A stretch of DNA of 64,000 nt from Chondrinema litorale. GTDB taxonomy: Bacteria; Bacteroidota; Bacteroidia; Cytophagales; Flammeovirgaceae. The DNA lies in the NCBI RefSeq assembly GCF_026250525.1, contig NZ_CP111043.1, forward strand, positions 2,458,501 through 2,522,500. Direction: 5' to 3'. The first letter of the stretch is position 1; every line of letters begins with the position of its first letter. Under the pieces are notes generated by a model. It did no database searches. It had not been told where the DNA came from and worked only from the letters and a program-made list of their open reading frames with translations. This document shows, piece after piece, positions 1-8,314 of the stretch. Position numbers and translations under genes: made by a program.

Positions 1-564
1 AATTCGACTCATGCACAATCTTCAAGTTACAAAGGTTTAAGTGTTTTACATTTTGATGATGGGGCTGGAAAAAAGCAACTTCTTGATTCAATTGATACTT
101 ACTTGTTACTAAAAGAAACTACATTTCTCACGAGCTATAAACGGTTTATTTTTATTATAAAAACTGAAGAAGGAAATTGGCAATTTGGCAGAGGTTTAAA
201 TTTTAAAAGTAAAAGACATCACTTTGTTAGCGAAACATATATTGATTGGCCAGTTTTTGAAGATTTTTTGAATGCATTTGTAAGCGATAACATCAAAAAT
301 CAAAGTGAAATCGCACTCAGTTTAAATTACAATGGAGATAGTTTAAGATTGAAAAATGATAGTTTTTTTTCTATGGTGATGGATGGAGTAATGTATGAAC
401 TGGAAATTTCTATTGATGGGAAAGTTAGTGAGTTGATATATAATAACCCTCATGCATATTTAGCCCTGCTAGAAAGGAATGGTTTACCGACTGTTGAACA
501 TAAATTGTTCACAACTTTTGTTGATTACTTGTTTGAAGAGTTTTATAATGGAAAAGGTAATTAG
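1..564 (+). CDS. Hypothetical protein, 5' end outside window
   Basis: The reading frame is open from base 1 with no stop, so the gene begins before the window; a TTG at 103 is possible but there is no reason to prefer it. The visible 187 residues are soluble and rich in charged and aromatic residues, with no signal peptide or membrane segment. I recognise no family and assign no function. It is followed by about 100 bases of AT-rich spacer before the next gene on the same strand. Confidence 0.6.
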   Translation, partial: NSTHAQSSSYKGLSVLHFDDGAGKKQLLDSIDTYLLLKETTFLTSYKRFIFIIKTEEGNWQFGRGLNFKSKRHHFVSETYIDWPVFEDFLNAFVSDNIKNQSEIALSLNYNGDSLRLKNDSFFSMVMDGVMYELEISIDGKVSELIYNNPHAYLALLERNGLPTVEHKLFTTFVDYLFEEFYNGKGN

Positions 565-664
565 CATTAGATTTTTCATGCCTCAAAAAATTTAACATCC
601 ATTTTTGTAATAATCTCCCAAGCTTGCTACTAATGAGATAGTTCTTTTATCAATAAAATTAATA

Positions 665-1057
665 ATGAATACAAAGCTATTAATGGGAGTAAGTGCAGGC
701 TTTTTGGGCTTGTTAGGCATTGCATTATCATTTATACCACAAGAAATACTCACTTTTTTCAACTTACAAGTTACTCAACTAAGTACACTTTTTTTACAGA
801 TAATTGGCGCTTTGTATATGGGTTTTGCCATGTTAAACTGGATGAGCAAAGCTTCTCTTATTGGCGGTATATATAACCGACCTGTCGCCATTGCCAATGT
901 AATGCATTTTACAGTAGTTGCGTTGGCTTTGGTTAAAATTGTGTTCAACATCCAACAGTTTGAAACTACTATCATCAGCTTTACAGCAATTTATATAGTG
1001 CTCGCTGCGGCTTTCGGCTATGTTTTTATGACTAGCCCCGTGAAAGAATCTGAATAA
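665..1057 (+). CDS. Small four-helix membrane protein, unknown function
   Basis: This 130-residue protein is almost entirely hydrophobic, with four likely transmembrane helices (about residues 5-27, 39-60, 72-93 and 102-122) and a short charged C-terminal tail. The layout resembles small DUF-type four-helix inner-membrane proteins of Bacteroidota, but I see no diagnostic motif. The ATG start directly precedes the first hydrophobic helix. It may be co-transcribed with the downstream peptidase-like gene (80 bases away); no functional link is visible. Confidence 0.7.
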   Translation: MNTKLLMGVSAGFLGLLGIALSFIPQEILTFFNLQVTQLSTLFLQIIGALYMGFAMLNWMSKASLIGGIYNRPVAIANVMHFTVVALALVKIVFNIQQFETTIISFTAIYIVLAAAFGYVFMTSPVKESE

Positions 1058-1137
1058 AATTAGCAATAGCTTTTTAAATTATAATCTAACAAAATGTAGT
1101 GAGAGTTGGTTTTCGCAGGGAAACTATAATAATTCTT

Positions 1138-1890
1138 ATGACAAAAACTAGAAACAACTTATCAAGCTATTGCCCTACTTACAAATATCAATATGCAGGC
1201 ACATGTTATGCTTATGCTGCGGCCTATTCGGGATTGAGTACTGAGTTTAACATTAAACATAATATCACCGACAGAAACGAAGTAGAGAATACAACATATT
1301 CAGCCGGAGTGGTTGCAAGCTACCACAATTCGTCTCTTTGGTTTTATAAAAGAAGTAAAACATGCGACCAGTTAGGCACTGCACAAAAGGCTTTAAAAAT
1401 TCTAAAAAAAGTCGGAACAGTTTTTAGCAGCGATTTCGATTGCGGTTGTCTCCGCTTCTCTGATATTAAAAAGCAGGTATCACCAAAAATTCATTGGCAA
1501 AGAATAACCGATTACAGCAGGCTTAAAGTGCATAATAAATATTCAGACAGTAATGTAGAATGGATAAAGTCTGCTTTGAGTAAAAACCATCCGGTTATTA
1601 TCGGAATGTGGCAAAACGACTTTGTGCGAAACTTGCTTGTCGGTTCCATCGATTATGAGTTGCCAGACCAACAAACATTAGATTTTGTAGCCCAATATCG
1701 CAAAGGTATCTCTAACCATGCAGCTTGTATAGTTGGTTACGACGATGCATACAATGGGGGAGAAAAGGGCTATTTTCTTTTGAAAAACAATTTCGCAAAT
1801 TGGGGTGATGGAGCAGGTTTTTGCTGGATGCCATATTCTTACCTCACTCCAATGATTTATGAAGCTTACTATATCAAAGGTTTCAGGTAA
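1138..1890 (+). CDS. Papain-like (C1 family) cysteine peptidase domain protein
   Basis: The protein carries the layout of a C1A peptidase. Cys23 lies in QYAGTCYAYA, equivalent to the papain Q...CxxCWAFS region. His194 lies in SNHAACIVGYDD. Asn217 lies in LKNNFANWGDGAG, equivalent to the KNSWG..WG motif. Its 250 residues match a mature papain domain without a propeptide. The ATG at 1138 is preferred to the upstream GTG at 1099 because the extra 13 residues do not resemble a signal peptide. There is no signal peptide, so it is probably cytoplasmic or delivered by an unknown route. The second Trp of the Asn motif is changed, but the triad residues look intact. The substrate is unknown, and neighbours are small hypothetical genes. 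Confidence 0.75.
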   Translation: MTKTRNNLSSYCPTYKYQYAGTCYAYAAAYSGLSTEFNIKHNITDRNEVENTTYSAGVVASYHNSSLWFYKRSKTCDQLGTAQKALKILKKVGTVFSSDFDCGCLRFSDIKKQVSPKIHWQRITDYSRLKVHNKYSDSNVEWIKSALSKNHPVIIGMWQNDFVRNLLVGSIDYELPDQQTLDFVAQYRKGISNHAACIVGYDDAYNGGEKGYFLLKNNFANWGDGAGFCWMPYSYLTPMIYEAYYIKGFR

Positions 1891-1961
1891 TTAAGATTTT
1901 GCTGAGAAACTCTCCTGCTAATAACTAGCGTAGAACAGGAATCATAAAACCTAATAATATT

Positions 1962-2381
1962 ATGTTTCTAGAGTCAAATGATAAAATGGAAATGCATCCG
2001 GATTTTCCTAGTGGAGATTGGGAGGGTTTCTATATTCAGTTTAATGTAAAGTATAAGATGGAATGCAATCTGGAATTTAAAAATGGCCAGATTAAAGGTG
2101 GCGGTTCTGATGGCATTGGCAGTTTCTGTTGGAGCGGTAGTTACGACAAAGAAACAGGCACCGTAACTATGACAAAAACATATAGTGGTGCGCATAGTGT
2201 CTATTACAAAGGCCACGCAGATGAAAATGGCATTTGGGGAACATGGAGGATAGAATCATATTTTACTGGTGGTTTTCATATTTGGCCCAAAAAGCAGGGA
2301 AACGAAAATGCAAAAGAAGAAGTAAATGCAGTTGAAGAACCTATAGAGCCTGAAAAAGAGCTGGTGATTATTAAAAAGTGA
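1962..2381 (+). CDS. Small beta-rich protein, unknown function
   Basis: This is a 139-residue soluble protein without a signal peptide. Residues 15-110 alternate short glycine/aromatic-rich strands (GDWEGFY, GSFCWSGSYD, GIWGTWRI), suggesting a small beta-barrel of lipocalin or avidin-like type; that fold is inference. The C-terminal 30 residues are acidic and low in complexity. It ends 14 bases before the 3' end of the opposite-strand tRNA. Start is the ATG at 1962. I cannot name a family. Confidence 0.6.
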   Translation: MFLESNDKMEMHPDFPSGDWEGFYIQFNVKYKMECNLEFKNGQIKGGGSDGIGSFCWSGSYDKETGTVTMTKTYSGAHSVYYKGHADENGIWGTWRIESYFTGGFHIWPKKQGNENAKEEVNAVEEPIEPEKELVIIKK

Positions 2382-2395
2382 AGAAAATAAGGACA

Positions 2396-2469
2396 CAGGT
2401 TGTACAGGGCTCGAACCTGTAACCTCCTGCTTGGCGGGCAGGCGTACTTCCAAATTGTACCAACAACCT
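2396..2469 (-). tRNA. tRNA-Gly (anticodon GCC), atypical with C33
   Basis: Read on the minus strand, the 74 bases fold into a full cloverleaf. The acceptor is AGGTTGT/ACAACCT. The D stem is GTAC/GTAC with A14, G18G19 and A21. The anticodon stem is CCTGC/GCAGG with loop CCGCCAA, and the T arm is ACAGG-TTCGAGC-CCTGT. A15 and T48 can form the usual Levitt pair. The anticodon is GCC (Gly). Oddities are C instead of the near-universal U at position 33, an A1-U72 first pair, and flanking CAC/GTG that extends the acceptor helix to 10 bp. CCA is not encoded. Either a functional divergent tRNA or a decaying copy. Confidence 0.65.
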
Positions 2470-2519
2470 GTGCGTATTTTTGTAATATTTAATAAACTGA
2501 ATTTTCCACTATTTAGTGG

Positions 2520-3902
2520 TTACCAATCGATAATTTGGTAATTTTTCAACAATTCGCCTGCAATATAAACTTTATTTTCCAAACCCTCATAAACAGGATG
2601 GAGTATACGAGCAGCTCCATCTACAGGGTCGAGTGGTGGTATATATCCAGCTTCAAATTGTTTTTCTCTTAGTATTTCATGTGCCCCTGTAGAAACCCAA
2701 CCTACATCTACACTATTCATAAAGATTTTATCTTTTGCATAAGCGGCCGCAGATGTTTTGGTCATCATATTTAAAGCAGCTTTTGTCATGTTTGTGTGTG
2801 GATGAAAAATGGTTTTGTTGTGATAGCTAAACTGCCCTTCAGAAGAGGTAACATTAATAATAAACTTCTCTGCGAAAGTAGATGCTTTTAACAGTGGGGT
2901 AAATTCTCTAATGAGTAAAAAAGGAGATATCTGATTGATCAGGTTTACTTCTAGTAACTCATAGGTAGAAACTTCTTCTAAAGTGCTGTTCCAACTGTTT
3001 TTTGTACGCAAGTCTACAGGCTGCCCAAATCTGTTTAAGGTTAAATCGGAAACTGATTGTTTTATCGATTCTAAAGCTTTTGTATCGCTTATAACCGGAG
3101 TCTGGTTTTGAGTAAAACTTTTTTGATACCTAAAGGCAGGCAGTAACTGGTTTTCTTTTGCAATTAATGGTTGATAATAATCTTTTTCATATTTAATGGT
3201 TTGAGCAGCATTGTTTATCAACACATCTAGGCTTTTATGTTGTGATTTATAATAACTGATAAATTCTTCTACCGCACTTAGGTTTCGTAAATCCAGACCA
3301 TACACAGTGAGTTTATCTTTCCATGTTTCGTAGTCTATTTCTTTAGAGAATTGTGTTAAAGCCAGAGCCGGAAAACGGGTAGTAACGGTTAGGTTTGCTT
3401 TGCTTCTCAATAGCATTAAGCTGGTTGCATAACCTATTTTAACTCTGCCACCAGTGAGAATTATATTTCTGCCATTAAGATCAACTTTAAGATTTCGGTG
3501 CTTGTAGTTTAACTCGGCACAAGTAGGGCATAAGCGATGGTAGAAAAAATGCACTTTTTGATAGGCTTGGTTGCAACTATAGCAGTTTTTCGGAAAGTTT
3601 AAATCGGTATAAGTGTCTTTCTGATCGGATGTATTATGATCAAAAAGTGTATTGCCGTTTAAAGCATTCTTGGCAATTGTTGCTTGTTTGAGTACAGCCA
3701 AGTCAGCACTTTTATCTTGTTGATAGGCACTTTTTCTGAGTTGTTTTTTTGCTGTTTTATGGATTTTAGTAACAAGTGCCCCAAACCGATCATTATCCGG
3801 ATTTTCGAAAGGATTGTCTTTTAATTGGCTAAGTACCTTTAAGCAACTAGTCCATTCTTCTTCAGTAAAACCATATTTTGCCAAAAACTCAGATGTATAC
3901 AT
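2520..3902 (-). CDS. SDR-family oxidoreductase with N-terminal zinc ribbon
   Basis: The 460-residue protein has an N-terminal helical region (1-105). A four-cysteine zinc-ribbon-like motif follows (CYSC ... CPTC, about 107-130). The rest is a short-chain dehydrogenase fold: nucleotide loop TGGRVKIG near 150, NNAAQ near 228 and a strand with VTSSEG near 350. The catalytic YxxxK position reads TNMTK, so the lysine is kept but the tyrosine is not. Closely related SDR proteins occur in bacteria, plants and fungi; the substrate is unknown to me. The protein is long for an SDR (usually about 250) because of the extra N-terminus and an insertion near 240-300. Monocistronic, transcribed toward the tRNA. 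Confidence 0.8.
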   Translation of the reverse strand: MYTSEFLAKYGFTEEEWTSCLKVLSQLKDNPFENPDNDRFGALVTKIHKTAKKQLRKSAYQQDKSADLAVLKQATIAKNALNGNTLFDHNTSDQKDTYTDLNFPKNCYSCNQAYQKVHFFYHRLCPTCAELNYKHRNLKVDLNGRNIILTGGRVKIGYATSLMLLRSKANLTVTTRFPALALTQFSKEIDYETWKDKLTVYGLDLRNLSAVEEFISYYKSQHKSLDVLINNAAQTIKYEKDYYQPLIAKENQLLPAFRYQKSFTQNQTPVISDTKALESIKQSVSDLTLNRFGQPVDLRTKNSWNSTLEEVSTYELLEVNLINQISPFLLIREFTPLLKASTFAEKFIINVTSSEGQFSYHNKTIFHPHTNMTKAALNMMTKTSAAAYAKDKIFMNSVDVGWVSTGAHEILREKQFEAGYIPPLDPVDGAARILHPVYEGLENKVYIAGELLKNYQIIDW

Positions 3903-4093
3903 TTTTAACTTATCTATTATGCGATTTAATTAATGGGGTAAAGATAAGGGGAAGAAAATAAGCTCCTTGATCTTTTAAAGAATTTCAAATTTGGATAAGC
4001 CATCTTCCCACTTCACGCTTTATTTTAAAATTCGATTATGCAGTTTTAACTTGTGGTTTATAACTTTACTCTATTGTAAATTAAAACTTCAAC

Positions 4094-5683
4094 ATGAAAA
4101 TTATACTGTATTACACAACTATCTTTTACCTGTTTGCATTAGCAGCTTGTACTTCTTCAAACTCAGGAGATAACAGTGCTCAAGAGGCAGACGGTGGCAA
4201 AAAACCGAAAGTAGCTATTGCAGGTATAGCTATTGAATCTAGTACATTTTCTCCCGCTCTTTCTTATGAAGATGCTTTTCGTAAAAGCGTAGGAGAGGAA
4301 ATGTATAAAAACTATCCTTTTTTAAAAGAAGATGGCCCACATCTAAAAAGAGCAGAGTGGTATCCAGCTATGTATGCTTCGGCTATCCCGGGTGGAGCAG
4401 TACCAAGAGAAACTTATGAATCGCTTGTTACTCAAATTTTAGAGAAATTGAAGCAAAACCTTCCTTACGATGGTTTGTATTTAGATATCCACGGAGCGAT
4501 GAGTGTGGTTGGTTTAGACGATCCAGAAGGAGATTTTATCGAACGAGTTCGTGAAGTAGTAGGCATGGAGACTTTGATTTCTACTTCAATGGATTTGCAC
4601 GGTAATGTTACTTTGAGGTTAGCTAAAAATAGCGATCTAATTACTTGTTTCCGTATGGCACCACACGAAGACAGATACGAAACAAAAGAAAGAGCGGTAA
4701 ACAATCTACTTACTCGTTTAGAGAATGGCACTGGTAGACCAGCTTACAAAGCATGGATTCCTGTTCCAATATTGTTACCGGGTGAGCAAACCAGTACAAG
4801 GGTTGAGCCTGCTAAAAGTTTATATGCTAAAGTTGATCCAGCGACTAAACAAGAAGGTGTAATTGATGCATCTATTTGGATTGGTTATGCTTGGGCAGAT
4901 GAGCCAAGAAACCATGCAGTTGTTATGACTTATGGCGATGATAAAGAAGCTGTAGTGAGTGCTGCTGAAGAACTTGCTGAAAGTTTTTGGGCAGTTAGAG
5001 ACGAGTTTGATTTTGTTGCACCTACTGCCACTTTAGAAGAAGCTTTAGATAAAGCAATCGCTAGTGATAAAGTACCATTTATGATTAGTGATTCTGGTGA
5101 TAATCCAACTGCTGGAGGTGCTGGTGACGTTACTTGGACGATTACAGAAATACTTAAAAGGCCTGAGTTTAAAAAAGCAGATGGACCGTCATTAATATAT
5201 GCATCAATCCCTGGACCTGACTTTGTAGCGAAAGCAGAAGAAATTGGTGTGGGTGGTGAAATAGATGCTACTGCCGGTGCTGATGTTGATAATCGTTTTG
5301 CGCCACCAGTAAGGCTAAAAGGAACAATTGAAGCTATAGAGCATGGCGATAGAAGTGCAGAAACTGTAGTTGTTGTAAAAGTGGGTAGTGCACATGTAAT
5401 TGTAACTAAAAAACGTAAGCCTTATCACTACATAAAAGACTTTACAGATGTTGGCTTAAATCCTAAGGAAACTGATATAGTAGTGGTAAAAATTGGTTAC
5501 TTGGTACCTGAACTTTACGACATGCGTGCCGACTGGATTATGGCACTTACTCCGGGAGGTGTTGACCAGTACTTAGAAAGATTGGAATATAAAAGAATTA
5601 AAAGACCGATGTATCCATTTGCTAAAGACATGGAAACGCCAGATTTATCGGCTAAGTTGATTCCTCTTTCAAACGAAAGCTAA
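4094..5683 (+). CDS. MlrC-family (M81) metallopeptidase-like lipoprotein
   Basis: The protein begins with a lipoprotein signal ending in LAAC (Cys19), so it is probably lipid-anchored in the envelope. From residue 35 it follows the MlrC/DUF1485 fold named after the microcystin-degradation protein of Sphingomonas. Candidate metal ligands are visible in LDIHGAMS (about 132-139), MDLHGNVT (about 166-173) and MAPHEDRYET (about 191-200). The conserved GGAGDVTW segment (about 341-348) marks the C-terminal domain. The length of 529 matches the family (about 490) plus signal. Most family members are of unknown physiological substrate, so a link to microcystin should not be assumed. A hairpin terminator follows the stop codon. 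Confidence 0.85.
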   Translation: MKIILYYTTIFYLFALAACTSSNSGDNSAQEADGGKKPKVAIAGIAIESSTFSPALSYEDAFRKSVGEEMYKNYPFLKEDGPHLKRAEWYPAMYASAIPGGAVPRETYESLVTQILEKLKQNLPYDGLYLDIHGAMSVVGLDDPEGDFIERVREVVGMETLISTSMDLHGNVTLRLAKNSDLITCFRMAPHEDRYETKERAVNNLLTRLENGTGRPAYKAWIPVPILLPGEQTSTRVEPAKSLYAKVDPATKQEGVIDASIWIGYAWADEPRNHAVVMTYGDDKEAVVSAAEELAESFWAVRDEFDFVAPTATLEEALDKAIASDKVPFMISDSGDNPTAGGAGDVTWTITEILKRPEFKKADGPSLIYASIPGPDFVAKAEEIGVGGEIDATAGADVDNRFAPPVRLKGTIEAIEHGDRSAETVVVVKVGSAHVIVTKKRKPYHYIKDFTDVGLNPKETDIVVVKIGYLVPELYDMRADWIMALTPGGVDQYLERLEYKRIKRPMYPFAKDMETPDLSAKLIPLSNES

Positions 5684-5709
5684 AATTTAAGAAAAGAATT
5701 AATAGCATA

Positions 5710-5747
5710 AACCTGAGATAGTTGTAATGACTGTATCAGGTTTTTTT
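5710..5747 (+). terminator. Intrinsic terminator after the MlrC-family gene
   Basis: A 7-bp stem (AACCTGA/TCAGGTT) with a long AT-rich loop is followed by seven T residues, 26 bases after the stop codon. Confidence 0.65.
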
Positions 5748-5870
5748 ATTGAAAAAATACTAAAATATCTCAAAATAATATTAGTTAAATACCTATAAGT
5801 AATAAAAAATAGGGAGAGTAATTCATCTTTCGAATTAATACAGTTTTTAACAAATACTATTAAAACATCA

Positions 5871-6511
5871 ATGAGATACCTTTACAGCACATTATTTATC
5901 ATCTTCCTTCCATTAATTTCTAACGCTCAATTATCTAAAGGTTTAAAGCAAGTTGGAGGTGTATTTACTGCATCCCAATACCAGGAAGAAAATGAGTATG
6001 AGATAGGAAATTCTTTTTTAATTGATAAGAGCATCATTAGAGAGATTAGCATAATACCTAATTTAGGATTTTTCATAAAAGACAATACCAGTTTGGGATT
6101 AGGTATTGGGTATAAAAACTCTTTTGAACGCTATGAATATGATTCACAAAAATTTGATCGAGAATCTAATTTAGTTGAAGTAAAAGTTTTTGCAAGGTTT
6201 CATAAACCTGTTACAGAGAGTTTTTATTTATTCAACCTATGGTAAAAACAAGTTTTGGTGTAGGTAAAAATATTGATGAAGATAAAGAAAATATCTTGGG
6301 TTTAGGTGTGGGAGTAACTCCTGGTATTGTTTATATGCTCAGCAAAAAAGTTGGGCTTGAGGCTACTTTTGGATTTATTGGATATGATCAAGAAACACGA
6401 AAACTAAAAGAGCCAGCATTAGATTCTAATCCTAAAAATGTTACTAAAGATTATGGAATAGATTTATCGCTAAAAACCTTACAGCTTGGGCTACAGTTTT
6501 ATTTTGAGTAA
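5871..6511 (+). pseudogene. Outer-membrane beta-barrel protein, split by a frameshift
   Basis: Two overlapping frames together make one small porin-like barrel. The first (5871-6245, 124 residues) has a signal peptide ending SNAQ and barrel strands. The second (6239-6511, 90 residues) continues the strand pattern and ends in the typical barrel terminus LQFYFE. They overlap by seven bases and differ by one frame. Adding one T to the run at 6221-6225 would give a continuous ...ESFLFIQPMVKTSF... reading, so a one-base deletion in a T run is the simplest explanation, either real or a sequencing error. No classical slippery heptamer is in frame. The intact product would be about 212 residues, like OmpW/porin_8-type barrels. 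Confidence 0.7.
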
Positions 6512-6521
6512 TATTCTTGTC

Positions 6522-6573
6522 TAAAAAAAGAGAAGATAATTTTACACTAACCACAAGTAAAATTATCTTCTTG
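6522..6573 (-). terminator. Terminator downstream of the PQQ dehydrogenase gene
   Basis: A perfect 14-bp inverted repeat (GAAGATAATTTTAC at 6532-6545 and its complement at 6557-6570) has a T-rich tract on the minus-strand 3' side (the A run at 6523-6529). It may also slow plus-strand transcription from the barrel gene. Confidence 0.7.
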
Positions 6574-6629
6574 TTAAATAAGTGAAATCAAGCTTCTCAG
6601 TTATTGCGACAGTTCTTACCAAATCACTT

Positions 6630-8042
6630 TTAATGCTCTTCTTCTGGAGTGATTTTTAAAATTCCATCTGGGTCGTTTGTGAGAATGTATAAAGCACCAT
6701 CTTTCCCAAACTTGATATCACGAATTCTACCTTTTCCTTTAAATAGTAATTCTTGCTCAGTTACCTTGTCGCCTTCTATTACTAACCTACGAAGCTCTTG
6801 AAAGGCTAGTGCACCTACAAGTAGGTTGTTTTCCCAAGCACTAAAAAGTGGGCTTTCTACAAATTCTGTTGGGCAGACAGCTATTGATGGAGTCCAATAA
6901 GCAATGGGTTGTTCCATACCGTCTTGCACTGTTTTATCGGTAATTTGGCTGCCATCGTAGTTGATGCCATAGGTAATTACAGGCCAACCATAGTTAGCAC
7001 CTTTTCTTATAATATTGAGCTCGTCTCCACCTCTTGGGCCATGTTCTGTTGCCCAAATCTCACCTGTTTGCGGATGTTGCGAAATGCCCTGCACATTTCG
7101 GTTTCCGATAGAATAAATTGCTTTTAGTGCACCTGCTTCATTTACGAAGGGATTATCTTCTGGTATAGAACCATCACGATTAATTCTGAAAACTTTACCA
7201 GTTGCTTTGCCCAGGTTTTGAGAGTCCATGGCTTTTCCCATATCGCCAATAGAGAAAAACAAATAGCCATCTTTGTCAAACAGAAAGCGACAACCCCATC
7301 TGTTACCACGAACTACCATAAGAGAATCTGGTACTTCAAACAAGGTTTGCTGCTTAGTCCAAGCATTATTTATAATCTTTCCTCTTACAATTTTAGTAAG
7401 TGCTAAAGCTTTTGCATCTTTATTATCTCCATTGGTATGGCTGTAAGCCAAATAAACCCATCCGTTTTGTTGATACTCAGGATCAAAAGCAATATCCATA
7501 AAACCACCAGTACTACTTTTGGTATGGGTTTGGGGTAAGCCAGTTATGGTTTGAGAAGAAACTTTCCCATTGATTAGCCATTTTAAACTGCCATGCTTTT
7601 CTGAAATAAGTGCTGTATCGGCATTTATAAATTCTATTCCCCAAGGAGTTTGCAAATTTTCTGTAACCAGTTTTTCAACTTTTAGATTGTATTTCTTTGA
7701 GTCAATTAAATCGAAATGATTACTTGTATTGGCTGTATTGTTTGAGTTTTGAGAAGCTATAATAAATTGTGTGATTGATGTTATTTGCTCATCATTTAAA
7801 ACAGAACTCCAAGCAATCATTGTAGTATTAGCAACACCATTTTTAATAGTTTCTTTAATTTGTGCTTTATTTTCACCGCTTTTCCATTCGGTTTTAAGTA
7901 GCGATGCGGCAGAAGTTGTGCCTTCTAAATTAGTGCCATGGCAACCTGCACAATAGTTTATATATAGCTGTTTGCCTTCTTGGCCAAAGCTTGTTAGAAT
8001 ATTAAAAAGCAATAGGAGGGATACAAGCGAAAAAGTCTTCAT
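6630..8042 (-). CDS. PQQ-dependent aldose sugar dehydrogenase with cytochrome c domain
   Basis: The ATG at 8042 gives 470 residues: a signal peptide ending at about FGQ, a monohaem cytochrome c domain (NYCAGCHG near residue 30), then a six-bladed glucose/sorbosone dehydrogenase propeller from about 120 to the end. Typical propeller motifs are LQTPWGIEF, GNRNVQGISQHPQTG, TEHGPRGGDELN and NYGWP. Enzymes of this family (soluble Gdh, YliI/Asd) oxidise aldose sugars in the periplasm using PQQ. Here the fused haem domain could accept the electrons directly. Single gene, divergent from the TlpA gene across a 270-base region. No PQQ biosynthesis genes are in view, so the cofactor may be scavenged. 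Confidence 0.88.
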   Translation of the reverse strand: MKTFSLVSLLLLFNILTSFGQEGKQLYINYCAGCHGTNLEGTTSAASLLKTEWKSGENKAQIKETIKNGVANTTMIAWSSVLNDEQITSITQFIIASQNSNNTANTSNHFDLIDSKKYNLKVEKLVTENLQTPWGIEFINADTALISEKHGSLKWLINGKVSSQTITGLPQTHTKSSTGGFMDIAFDPEYQQNGWVYLAYSHTNGDNKDAKALALTKIVRGKIINNAWTKQQTLFEVPDSLMVVRGNRWGCRFLFDKDGYLFFSIGDMGKAMDSQNLGKATGKVFRINRDGSIPEDNPFVNEAGALKAIYSIGNRNVQGISQHPQTGEIWATEHGPRGGDELNIIRKGANYGWPVITYGINYDGSQITDKTVQDGMEQPIAYWTPSIAVCPTEFVESPLFSAWENNLLVGALAFQELRRLVIEGDKVTEQELLFKGKGRIRDIKFGKDGALYILTNDPDGILKITPEEEH

Positions 8043-8248
8043 CTTCAAATAATAAATTTTAAGAGAACATTGATTTACACTGTTAGTCAGTGAAGTGATC
8101 TGTTATTTTGCTGGTAAGTACTATATATATCTAAGAGTCAGTTAAAGCTAATTTTTCCTAGATAAATTCTTGATAAGTTGTATTGGTTGTTAAAATGATT
8201 GCTCTGTTTATTTCATGATTTTTTCTCAATCAAACTTTTTTAATAAAA

Positions 8249-8279
8249 TTTGGGTAACTAATTCCTTGTCGTATATTTA
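8249..8279 (+). promoter_or_regulatory. Bacteroidota-type promoter for the TlpA gene
   Basis: TTTG at 8249-8252 and TATATTTA at 8272-8279 are separated by 19 bases, matching the TTTG-N19-TAnnTTTG pattern known for Bacteroidota sigma-A. The start codon lies 35 bases further on. The final G of the -7 element is replaced by A. Confidence 0.5.
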
Positions 8280-8314
8280 TGAATTGAAGGTGTTTTTAAC
8301 TAAAAAATTAGTTT

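Noticed and set aside
2256..2453. Minus-strand open frame across the tRNA-Gly
   Set aside because: Its N-terminal sequence (KQEVTGSSPV) is the usual translation of a tRNA T arm, and the tRNA explains it.
6215..6245. Programmed -1 frameshift in the barrel gene
   Set aside because: No X XXY YYZ heptamer is in frame (the site reads T TTT TAT) and no following stem was seen; a T-run deletion is simpler.
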